A stretch of DNA of 5,580 nucleotides from NCBI GenBank assembly GCA_028281425.1, contig JANQJX010000207.1, positions 1 to 5,580 of the forward strand, in the 5' to 3' direction. The stretch comes from Simkania sp. Lineage in GTDB: Bacteria > Chlamydiota > Chlamydiia > Chlamydiales > Simkaniaceae. The notes under the pieces were generated by a model. That model ran no database searches. It was not told where the DNA came from and saw only the letters and a list, made by a program, of their open reading frames with translations. Below, piece after piece: positions 1-5,580 of this stretch. The stretch's first letter is position 1; the number at the start of each line of letters is the position of its first letter. A program made the position numbers and the translations under genes.

Positions 1-144
1 CGGTTTGAAGCCTACACCTGTATGTCGACTTCGGAGGGCCTTCCTCCATCTCTTTTAGAGCGTTCCTCCGGTCAATCTCACAGACTGGAGGGTCATGGCA
101 CACGCCTGCATTTCGCATCCCAACTCTGGTAAAAGGGGGACGCG
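1..144. other. G+C-rich structured island, unidentified (possible RNA gene or gene remnant)
   Basis: This stretch is about 56% G+C by hand count, against about 26% in the following 212 bases. It contains three consecutive hairpins: GGAGG 33-37 with CCTCC 43-47; CTCT 50-53 with AGAG 57-60; and CCTCCGGTC 65-73 with GACTGGAGG 83-91 (nine pairs including one G.U, 9-nt loop). Plus-strand frame 1 is open from the window edge to a TAA at 130-132 (43 codons). A minus-strand frame is open from 205 to the edge (68 codons) but has no convincing start; its only ATG is at 118-116. A high-G+C, hairpin-dense block in an A+T-rich genome suits a structured RNA. I compared it from memory with 4.5S, 6S, 5S, tmRNA and RNase P RNA and saw no convincing match. 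It could also be the 3' end of a gene lying to the left. The strand is undecided. Confidence 0.35.
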
Positions 145-161
145 AGTCTTTTTTAAGACTT
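144..161. terminator. Possible weak terminator hairpin at the edge of the G+C-rich island
   Basis: AGTCTT (145-150) and AAGACT (155-160) are perfect complements around a TTTT loop. A G.U pair between 144 and 161 can extend the stem to seven pairs. The hairpin sits exactly where the G+C-rich island gives way to A+T-rich sequence, which is where a transcript leaving the island rightward would end. The stem is weak, and no uninterrupted T-run follows it on the plus strand, so it is only a candidate. Confidence 0.2.
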
Positions 162-164
162 AAG

Positions 165-207
165 AAATTCTCGAATGGATCTATTTGCAACCTTGCCGAG
201 AGAATTT
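165..207. repeat. 8-bp inverted repeat with 27-nt spacer
   Basis: AAATTCTC at 165-172 is the exact complement of GAGAATTT at 200-207. The spacer contains the first copy of the GAATGGATCT direct repeat. This could be a long-loop RNA stem or an operator-like site, but nothing else supports a function. Confidence 0.3.
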
Positions 208-220
208 ATGGAATGGATCT
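173..220. repeat. 10-bp direct repeat GAATGGATCT, two copies
   Basis: GAATGGATCT occurs at 173-182 and again at 211-220, 38 bp apart start to start. The second copy runs into a hairpin, CTCTTT (219-224) with AAAGAG (228-233). The arrangement lies about 140-180 bp upstream of the large gene. It could be a paired binding site or debris of an old duplication, and the sequence alone does not decide. Confidence 0.35.
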
Positions 221-286
221 CTTTTCGAAAGAGTTACCATGCAAAGTAGGATTTAGAAAATAGAAGATTCTGATTTAAAAAAATAA

Positions 287-321
287 TTGTACTTTATTTA
301 AAAGGTAAACATATTTAAAAT
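287..321 (+). promoter_or_regulatory. Candidate promoter of the 997-aa gene
   Basis: The only promoter-like boxes in this A+T-rich stretch are weak. TTGTAC (287-292) is followed after 17 bp by CATATT (310-315). Alternatively TTTATT (293-298) is followed after 17 bp by TAAAAT (316-321). Either would give a leader of roughly 30-40 nt. Neither is close to consensus, and almost any A+T-rich sequence yields such matches. No Shine-Dalgarno sequence is evident before the ATG: the nearest purine cluster is the GG at 345-346. Confidence 0.2.
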
Positions 322-356
322 AAAAGCCAAAAAACATAAATTATGGTAATTTAAGC

Positions 357-3350
357 ATGAATAAAGTTATAAATTCTATAACAACAATCCTTCCTAAAGA
401 GACCCTCAAAGGGGCTACCCTCTCCTCTGTTTCAAATACTGCAGGAGGACTTCTGATCAATCGAATTCAACCTTTTCCCCTTTTTCCAATAAGTATCATT
501 GGAGGAATAGCAGGAGCAGCATCTTCTATCGCAGTGCAACGATTCTTAAAAGGTGAAGAAAATTCTTTAAAAGCAACTGTTTTAAAAATCATTGTTTGTG
601 CTGTAACAACCCTTACCTTAATGAAAGTCTATATTCTTTCTGGATTCACTGCGTCCGTATTAACCCCACAGATTCTAGTGACTCTCTCTTTTACAGGAAT
701 TTGTGGACACCTCATTCAAACCGGAATTGCAACCTATTTCTCTTCTAAAAGCTCCAATCTTCCTGCCCCACTAAACTCTTCTTCTCACCCTCCTAGTGTT
801 CCTCTTCTTCTTGATGATACCGCTGACAACGATATTGTTCCTAACTCTCCTAAAAGCTCCAATCTCCTTCCTCCCGTACTAGATTCTAAGCCTAGTGTTC
901 CTCTTCTTCTTGATGATACCGCTGACAACGATGTTGTTCCTAACTCTCCTAAAAACTCCAATCTCCTTCCTCCCGTACTAGATTCTAAGCCTAGTGCTCC
1001 TTCTCTTCTTCTTGATGATGACGACATTGATGATGACGAAACTCTTTCTAGTTCAAACAGTCAATACACACAACCAGTTAATATTCTTAACCTTCCTCCT
1101 TTTAACCCAAATGTGCCTCAAAATAACAGCAACTCTTCACTCCCCCTTTCTTCAATTAAAGAACAAGAAGAGCCCTCCTACCTTAAAGCTCTTCCTGCAC
1201 CTTTCAAAAATGCATGGAACAACATAAAGCTACCAAAAGGTCAAAACGCGCGAAAAGAGGCCCTGAAGCATTTGCAAGAAAAATTTGAAAAAATTCCAAC
1301 AAGATGGAACCAGATTTCTTTAGAAATGCAATATGCTTACTTCTTTCTTGCACAAGAGCTAGGGATAGAAAATTTTCCTTCTCCTACCAAATTCCCCAAA
1401 ACAGAAAAAGGATTTGAAGCCTTACAAGACCTCAATATTTTCAATCAAATCGTTCAATCTTACTATACCAATTTTAAACAAGAAAATTTAAAGAACGAAA
1501 ATATTAAACACATATTTTCGCTTTTTTATCAAGCCGATCTCCCACCTACCCCCCTTATGGTTCCAGGAATAACAAAATCGATGATGCAATTAAACTTTGA
1601 TTTAAACCCTAATGGCATCTCTATAAAAGAAGATTTCTCATCAAATCAGCTTTTATGGTTTGCTCAATATGCAAACAAGTTCAAAGATCTATGGATCCAA
1701 ACTCCTATTGAAATACAATATGCTCTTCGACAAGAAAGCAATGCTTTCCCTCCTCTTACATTGCCTATTGACCCTAACAACATTTATAACCTTGCAAAAC
1801 CTGTGATCCAAGAGATTTACTCCTCTTTTGACCTTAATCTTTTAAATTCAACTGGACGTTTTCGCATCGGAAAATACTTTTACGGGCACAAAACGCCAAC
1901 TGACTTCCAAAATCCAAAGCTCTTTAAGCTAAAAGCTGATGCGCGATCATCTCTTATCCAAGCTTACATGATCCAATTTTTTTACTCTGATTTACCCTAC
2001 CACCCAAAATTTCAAAACTATCTTCCTTTTCCCGAAATGTTTAAAATGGATCTAGCTACTCAACAAATGACGCTTTCAAAGAATCAGGTGACATGGCTTA
2101 CCCATGATTTACAAAAAATTCAAAGCCAAAACAAGGCAAATTCTAACACCAAACCAGCTCCTCTTTTTGGTCTTTTGACACTTAGACTCTCTAATGAGAA
2201 CGCTTTTAAAAGCTTTAGCCCTTCTTCGCAAGATTTCGATCTAAAAGAATGGAAATTGATTCCTCTCGATAAGCAATACGAACTGCGCATGCAACATCAC
2301 CAAGCTGCATACAAACTGAAGGTGAATGTACAGGATCGTGATGGAAAGAGTGTTCAAGAAGAGATCAAAGAGGCTTCTTATTACCCTTCTTTTGATGTTT
2401 CTAATAGAAACGCTTTTGAAGCTGGTCTTCTAAACATGATAAAAACCCATAACAAAAGCGCGATCTCTTACTTTTGCAATCAAACAGATCTACTTCAATC
2501 AAAAAACTGGATCACCCTTTCTCGTCCTGTTCAAGAGCAGCTCACTGCCTACTTACAAGCTTATGGCTTTGAAAAACATATCCTTCCTCTTCACCCTCAA
2601 AATGCCTTTGAAGTCCAAAATTTAAGTTTTAATTCTAAGAAGCACTTTGCGTATTATCTTCACTATTTTAATCCAACTATTTTCGAAAATTCTGAAAACA
2701 AACTTGAGATTTTAAATGCATTTGCCAACAAGTATATGAGCGTTTCAAAATATGATGCGAATAATTTCCCAAAACTATTTAAAGAATCTGCTCTTAAATA
2801 TCCCCCGTTTACTCCTGCATCAGCTATTTGGACCCAATGCTTTTTTACAAAACATCGAGACATATGGGATACGCTTTCTTTTAAAGAGAAAATCGATGTA
2901 CAAGATAGACTTTCCTATTTTTTAGGATCTGAATATATGATTGCTTTCAACGACACCAAACCTCTTTTTCAGACACCTACTCTAGAAGAGATTCAAAACT
3001 ATCCTCTTCAAACAGTAAGACAAGTGAATGCCTCCATTGGATCGGATTGGTATAGGTTTCCTTTAGACGTGCAAGAAGCTTTTAATAAGAGGTTTCTAGA
3101 TTGCACAGTAAAAGAAGGTTCCCCCTGTTTAAAGGAGACACACTTTTTCTATAAAACCATCCTTGAGAAGGATGCCAATCAAGAACAAAACAAGAAAACC
3201 GCCGAAAGCTTTTATACAATATATCAGAATTATCGTGAGGTTTGGGAGCTTTTCACCTATGAGATGCAACAAGGATGGAACAAGGCTTTTAAGCAAATGA
3301 ACCTCACTCCCCCTCTACCGATTACAAAGCAACCTTCTTCTAATTCTTAA
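357..3350 (+). CDS. Large repeat-containing protein of unknown function, candidate secreted/membrane-associated factor
   Basis: I do not recognise this 997-residue protein. In order: a Ser/Thr-rich N-terminus (1-30); hydrophobic segments at about 44-61, 74-93 and 96-127, the last two nearly continuous; a Pro/Ser/Asp-rich linker (about 130-280) with two almost identical 33-residue repeats (146-178, 179-211), a third partial copy, and an acidic run at 220-228; then about 700 residues of probably helical sequence. The last part carries a degenerate motif, Trp, a hydrophobic stretch, then [VMIK]-Q about eight to twelve residues later, at W317, W446, W632, W718, W837, W898 and W963. Several copies are followed by Pro-rich turns. 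No cleavable signal peptide, catalytic motif or known domain is evident. The ATG at 357 is chosen because an in-frame stop lies at 321 and the next Met comes only at residue 89, but the ribosome-binding site is poor. The gene converges on cysS with a 3-bp gap. A type III-secreted or inclusion-membrane protein of a chlamydia is the best guess, by inference only. Confidence 0.85.
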   Translation: MNKVINSITTILPKETLKGATLSSVSNTAGGLLINRIQPFPLFPISIIGGIAGAASSIAVQRFLKGEENSLKATVLKIIVCAVTTLTLMKVYILSGFTASVLTPQILVTLSFTGICGHLIQTGIATYFSSKSSNLPAPLNSSSHPPSVPLLLDDTADNDIVPNSPKSSNLLPPVLDSKPSVPLLLDDTADNDVVPNSPKNSNLLPPVLDSKPSAPSLLLDDDDIDDDETLSSSNSQYTQPVNILNLPPFNPNVPQNNSNSSLPLSSIKEQEEPSYLKALPAPFKNAWNNIKLPKGQNARKEALKHLQEKFEKIPTRWNQISLEMQYAYFFLAQELGIENFPSPTKFPKTEKGFEALQDLNIFNQIVQSYYTNFKQENLKNENIKHIFSLFYQADLPPTPLMVPGITKSMMQLNFDLNPNGISIKEDFSSNQLLWFAQYANKFKDLWIQTPIEIQYALRQESNAFPPLTLPIDPNNIYNLAKPVIQEIYSSFDLNLLNSTGRFRIGKYFYGHKTPTDFQNPKLFKLKADARSSLIQAYMIQFFYSDLPYHPKFQNYLPFPEMFKMDLATQQMTLSKNQVTWLTHDLQKIQSQNKANSNTKPAPLFGLLTLRLSNENAFKSFSPSSQDFDLKEWKLIPLDKQYELRMQHHQAAYKLKVNVQDRDGKSVQEEIKEASYYPSFDVSNRNAFEAGLLNMIKTHNKSAISYFCNQTDLLQSKNWITLSRPVQEQLTAYLQAYGFEKHILPLHPQNAFEVQNLSFNSKKHFAYYLHYFNPTIFENSENKLEILNAFANKYMSVSKYDANNFPKLFKESALKYPPFTPASAIWTQCFFTKHRDIWDTLSFKEKIDVQDRLSYFLGSEYMIAFNDTKPLFQTPTLEEIQNYPLQTVRQVNASIGSDWYRFPLDVQEAFNKRFLDCTVKEGSPCLKETHFFYKTILEKDANQEQNKKTAESFYTIYQNYREVWELFTYEMQQGWNKAFKQMNLTPPLPITKQPSSNS
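570..737 (+). other. Hydrophobic block of the 997-aa protein (two or more membrane segments)
   Basis: Residues 72-127 of the protein are almost continuously hydrophobic. About 20 residues from T74 are followed by a short turn near G96, then a second hydrophobic stretch to about F128. A further weaker, Gly/Ala-rich hydrophobic stretch lies at 44-61. Two closely spaced hydrophobic lobes of this kind are the known hallmark of chlamydial inclusion-membrane (Inc) proteins, in which both ends face the host cytosol. Here that is an analogy drawn from the hydropathy pattern, not from sequence similarity. Confidence 0.5.
746..1020 (+). repeat. 99-bp in-frame tandem repeat, two full and two partial copies
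   Basis: Full copies lie at 792-890 and 891-989 and differ at only two positions, both changing the amino acid (Ile to Val, Ser to Asn). A third, partial copy starts at 990 with an extra codon and runs into the Asp-rich stretch. A diverged partial copy precedes the array (746-791) and is two codons longer than the matching part of the others. Each unit encodes 33 residues: a Pro-Ser-Val-Pro start, a Leu triplet, an Asp-rich core and a Ser-Pro-Lys/Asn-Leu-Leu-Pro-Pro end. The near identity indicates recent duplication by slippage or unequal recombination. Because the unit is a multiple of three, the copy number can change without breaking the frame. Confidence 0.95.
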
Positions 3351-3354
3351 GGTT
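3331..3354. terminator. Inverted repeat spanning the two convergent stop codons
   Basis: AACCTT (3331-3336) pairs with AAGGTT (3349-3354) across a 12-nt loop, covering the TAA of the upstream plus-strand gene and touching the stop of cysS. It is the only inverted repeat centred on the 3-bp gap between the convergent genes. Neither strand has a T-run directly after the stem, so a classical intrinsic terminator is not shown. A T-run does exist on the plus strand near 3387-3396, after two A+T-rich palindromes (3365-3374 and 3379-3386), inside the cysS coding region. Confidence 0.2.
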
Positions 3355-4811
3355 TAGAGGGAGAAAAACGTTTTATTAAAGCTTTCTTTTTTTTTAATGC
3401 GCGAGGATGTAGGGCTATCTTCAATCAGATAGCCCTTTGATTCAATCCATTTCCGCTTTTCATCGGCTAAAGCCCAATTTTTTTCTTTTCTTGCTTTTTC
3501 TCTTTCTTCAAAAGCTTTTTCAATCTCTTGAGGCAGCTTTTCTAATTGAGAAGAAGAAGCATCAAAAAAAATCACTCCTAAAACAGTATCCATTTCTCTT
3601 AAAAAAGAAAGAACCTCTTGCGCTCCCTTCAAATCGATTTTATGATGGTCTATTTTTCGATGAACTAAACGAATAAAATCAAATAAAACAGCAAGGGCTA
3701 TAGAAATATTGAGGTCTTCTTGAAGCCCTTTTTGAAAGTCTTGGCGCCCTTTTTCAATGAGAGGGGTCACTTTTTCCCCTCCCCTATCCTGTTTGATTCC
3801 AGATGAAAGACGGTAGACAAAATCATCAATACGCTCTAAAGCATGGCGGCTACTTAAGAGCCCTTTAAAATTAAAATTGAGCTTAGAGCGGTAATGGGTC
3901 GCAAGCAAGAGAAAGCGCACTTCTCGTCCACGATATCCTTTTTGCTCTAAATCCCTTAAAGTATAAAAATTATTTAAGCTTTTTGACATCTTTTTTCCAT
4001 CGACAATCAGATGCTCACAGTGAATCCAATGTTTGACAAATGTCTTACCACTGCATCCTTCTGATTGAGCAATTTCATTTTCATGATGAGGGAAAATGTT
4101 ATCCACTCCCCCCATATGGATATCGAGGGTTTCCCCTAAAAGCTCATTGGCCATAGCTGAGCATTCAATATGCCACCCAGGTCTTCCCTTTCCAAAAGGA
4201 CTTTCCCAAAAAATCGCTCCATCTCGATTGGGATCGTAATGTTTCCAAAGAACAAAGTCACAAGCTTCTTCTTTTTCATATTCATCACTTGTCATCCTTT
4301 CAGAAGCTCCTACTTTTAAATCTTCTAGCTTAAGATGAGAAAGTTTACCGTAAGATGGAATTTTTTGAATTCTAAAATAGATACTTCCTCCCTTTCCTTG
4401 ATATGCCAGCTTTTTTTGGAGTAAGATTTCAATCATTTTGATCATCTTAGGAATGTAAGAGGTGGCACAAGGGTAAAAATGAGCAGGTAAAATATTTAAA
4501 GCTTTGAGGTCTTTAAAAAAATGGTCTTTATAAATTTGGGTAAAAGCCTCTAAAGAAAGATGGTTTTCTAAAGCGCCTCGAATGGTTTTATCATCCACAT
4601 CCGTCAGATTCATCACATGTAAAACGGGCAGCTTAAAAAACTCTAAGAGACGTCGAAAAAGGTCTTCGAAAACATAGGTACGTAAATTCCCAATATGAGC
4701 ATAATGATAGACAGTGGGTCCACAAGTATAGAGAGTCAATTTTTTCCCCTCTTTAGGCCTTTGAATGGTCTCTTCTTGCCTTGTCTTGGTATTATAGACT
4801 TTAAGTTTCAT
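3354..4811 (-). CDS. cysS: Cysteinyl-tRNA synthetase
   Basis: This cytoplasmic class I synthetase activates cysteine with ATP and charges tRNA-Cys. Residues characteristic of the family are intact in this 485-residue protein: the HIGH-type motif HIGN at 39-42, the KMSKS loop at 274-278, and the four zinc ligands that select cysteine (C30, C217, H242, E246, by alignment from memory with the E. coli enzyme). The block around NLTDVDDKT (68-76) and the GGVDNIFPHHENE block (234-246) are also typical. The helical anticodon-binding part follows from about 320. The length is a little above the roughly 460 residues of the E. coli enzyme, the excess including a Lys-rich tail from about 471 to 485. The ATG at 4811 overlaps the upstream aas stop as ATGA, and an AAGAAA purine stretch precedes it, so translation is probably coupled and the two genes share a transcript. 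The gene appears complete and functional. Confidence 0.98.
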   Translation of the reverse strand: MKLKVYNTKTRQEETIQRPKEGKKLTLYTCGPTVYHYAHIGNLRTYVFEDLFRRLLEFFKLPVLHVMNLTDVDDKTIRGALENHLSLEAFTQIYKDHFFKDLKALNILPAHFYPCATSYIPKMIKMIEILLQKKLAYQGKGGSIYFRIQKIPSYGKLSHLKLEDLKVGASERMTSDEYEKEEACDFVLWKHYDPNRDGAIFWESPFGKGRPGWHIECSAMANELLGETLDIHMGGVDNIFPHHENEIAQSEGCSGKTFVKHWIHCEHLIVDGKKMSKSLNNFYTLRDLEQKGYRGREVRFLLLATHYRSKLNFNFKGLLSSRHALERIDDFVYRLSSGIKQDRGGEKVTPLIEKGRQDFQKGLQEDLNISIALAVLFDFIRLVHRKIDHHKIDLKGAQEVLSFLREMDTVLGVIFFDASSSQLEKLPQEIEKAFEEREKARKEKNWALADEKRKWIESKGYLIEDSPTSSRIKKKESFNKTFFSL

Positions 4812-5580
4812 GGTTTCTTTTGACTTGAAGTTTTAAGTAAACGATAGATCTTATGAAAATGCACTTTTCCAGTTCCAGTGAGAGGGATTTTCGAAAGATG
4901 CCTTATCTCAAAGATCTTAACAAGACGGGAAAAACCCTTTTCAGCAAGGGCCCCATTCACTTGTTGTAAGCTCACTTCAAAAGTGACAAAAAGAATCAAA
5001 ATTGGCTTGTTGCTCTCTTTTTCAATCACTCCAACGCAAAGCTTAGGCTCCTCATCTTCAAGAGGAATCCATTTTTTTTCTTTGGCAAAAGAGGTAAGCT
5101 CCTCTTCTAATGCCATGAGACTGACCATTTCTCCTCCTATTTTAACAAACCGCTTCAAACGCCCTTTTAAAAGAAGGTTTCCCTCTTGATCAAAAACCCC
5201 TAAATCTCCACTGCAATACCATTTCTTTCCCTCTAATTCAATAAAAGGATCTGAAACTTCTTCCCCTACATATCCTTTAAAAACATTAGGACCTGAAATG
5301 CAAATCTCTCCCTCTTTTCCTGGGTTTAATTGTTGTCTTGTTTCAGGATCGATCATGCAAATTTCAACTCCAGGCAAAGGCTTCCCCACCCCTTTTAAGG
5401 GAGACATCGCTTCACAAATTGTCACAATAGGAGAGCATTCAGTAATTCCATACCCCTCGATCATATCCCCTTTGAGATGATCAACATATTCAAATAATTC
5501 CTTAGAAGCTTTCTCTGCTCCTGAAATAAAGAGACGTACATTCTCTAACTCTTCTTTTTTTGCCACACGAAATAAATTAC
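4808..5580 (-). CDS. aas: Acyl-ACP synthetase / 2-acylglycerophosphoethanolamine acyltransferase family protein, C-terminal part
   Basis: This is the C-terminal portion of an AMP-forming adenylating enzyme of the Aas type, which activates fatty acids as acyl-AMP and passes them to acyl carrier protein for phospholipid synthesis. The 5' end lies beyond the window: the frame stays open to base 5580. The GTG at 5566-5564 is very probably an internal Val, because family-like residues (NLFR) continue upstream. Counting from that Val: SGAEK (15-19), the GYGITE adenylate motif (38-43), the YCSGD motif (117-121), the GRLKRFVKIGGEMVS hinge block (135-149), and the GTGK C-terminal motif with the likely catalytic Lys at 234. 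The hinge and GAEK blocks closely resemble E. coli Aas. Whether an N-terminal PlsC-like acyltransferase domain is fused, as in E. coli, or separate, as in Chlamydia, cannot be seen. The TGA overlaps the cysS start by ATGA. Confidence 0.92.
   Translation of the reverse strand, partial: NLFRVAKKEELENVRLFISGAEKASKELFEYVDHLKGDMIEGYGITECSPIVTICEAMSPLKGVGKPLPGVEICMIDPETRQQLNPGKEGEICISGPNVFKGYVGEEVSDPFIELEGKKWYCSGDLGVFDQEGNLLLKGRLKRFVKIGGEMVSLMALEEELTSFAKEKKWIPLEDEEPKLCVGVIEKESNKPILILFVTFEVSLQQVNGALAEKGFSRLVKIFEIRHLSKIPLTGTGKVHFHKIYRLLKTSSQKKP

Larger units (their letters stand above)
133..356. other. Intergenic, A+T-rich region upstream of the large gene
   Basis: The first dozen bases belong to the G+C-rich island. 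From about 145 onward the sequence is about 26% G+C and no credible gene was found. It holds a short palindrome (145-160), an 8-bp inverted repeat (165-172 with 200-207), a 10-bp direct repeat (173-182 and 211-220), a small hairpin (219-233) and a very A+T-rich segment from about 271 to 356 that probably carries the promoter of the gene starting at 357. In the frame of that gene an in-frame TAA at 321-323 closes the reading frame upstream, so the coding region cannot begin before it. Confidence 0.6.

Noticed and set aside
1..144. Left-edge island as 4.5S, 6S, 5S, tmRNA or RNase P RNA
   Set aside because: A few short words resemble 4.5S RNA on the minus strand (for example GCGTGTGCC), but the conserved GGAAG-type loop signature and the core motifs of the other families are not visible.
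2..205. Minus-strand 68-codon open frame through the left-edge island as a gene
   Set aside because: It has no credible start with a ribosome-binding site: the only ATG is at 118-116. It competes with an open plus-strand frame over the same bases and crosses the sharp composition boundary at about 145. It is kept only as part of the unidentified island.
785..1027. Minus-strand 80-codon open frame opposite the tandem repeats
   Set aside because: It is generated by the 99-bp repeat read backwards, giving a Ser/Arg/Gly/Leu low-complexity product. It lies wholly inside the clearly coding plus-strand gene.
994..1227. Plus-strand 77-codon open frame in another frame of the large gene
   Set aside because: It overlaps the real frame completely, and its Leu/Thr/Met-rich composition follows from the CTT/GAT-rich codons of the true gene. 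There is no ribosome-binding site.
4878..5189. Plus-strand 103-codon open frame opposite aas
   Set aside because: It is a shadow of the minus-strand gene, whose motifs are unmistakable. The plus-strand product shows no recognisable features.
5564..5566. GTG as the start codon of the acyl-ACP synthetase
   Set aside because: The frame remains open to the window edge with family-like residues upstream, and the visible part lacks most of the adenylation domain. The GTG is therefore read as an internal Val of a truncated gene.

Overview
The window looks like part of a low-GC bacterial chromosome, most plausibly from an amoeba- or arthropod-associated member of the Chlamydiota. That is an inference. 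It rests on an acyl-ACP synthetase gene of the Aas type coupled to cysS, an A+T-rich composition, and a large unrecognised protein built like chlamydial secreted or inclusion-membrane proteins (N-terminal hydrophobic block, low-complexity Pro/Ser/Asp linker, long divergent C-terminal part). No marker gene in the window fixes the genus.

Layout. Positions 1-144 form a small G+C-rich island (about 56% by hand count) with three adjacent hairpins and reading frames open on both strands. I could not identify it. Positions 145-356 are very A+T-rich (about 26% G+C) and hold a weak palindrome, a 10-bp direct repeat, two more inverted repeats and probably the promoter of the next gene. Positions 357-3350 (+) encode a 997-residue protein of unknown function. 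It has a hydrophobic N-terminal block, nearly identical 99-bp tandem repeats encoding a Pro/Ser/Asp-rich segment, an acidic run, and a long C-terminal region carrying a degenerate Trp/Gln motif about seven times. Only 3 bp separate its stop from the stop of the convergent cysS gene.

On the minus strand, positions 5580-4808 are the C-terminal part of an aas-type acyl-ACP synthetase, cut by the window edge. It overlaps cysS (4811-3354) by an ATGA stop/start junction. These two are housekeeping genes (fatty-acid activation for phospholipid synthesis, and tRNA-Cys charging) and are probably co-transcribed.

The most novel element is the 997-residue protein, which is a candidate secreted or host-facing factor with a recently expanded tandem repeat. 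The G+C-rich island at the left edge is the second point to follow up, as a candidate structured RNA or remnant of a foreign gene.
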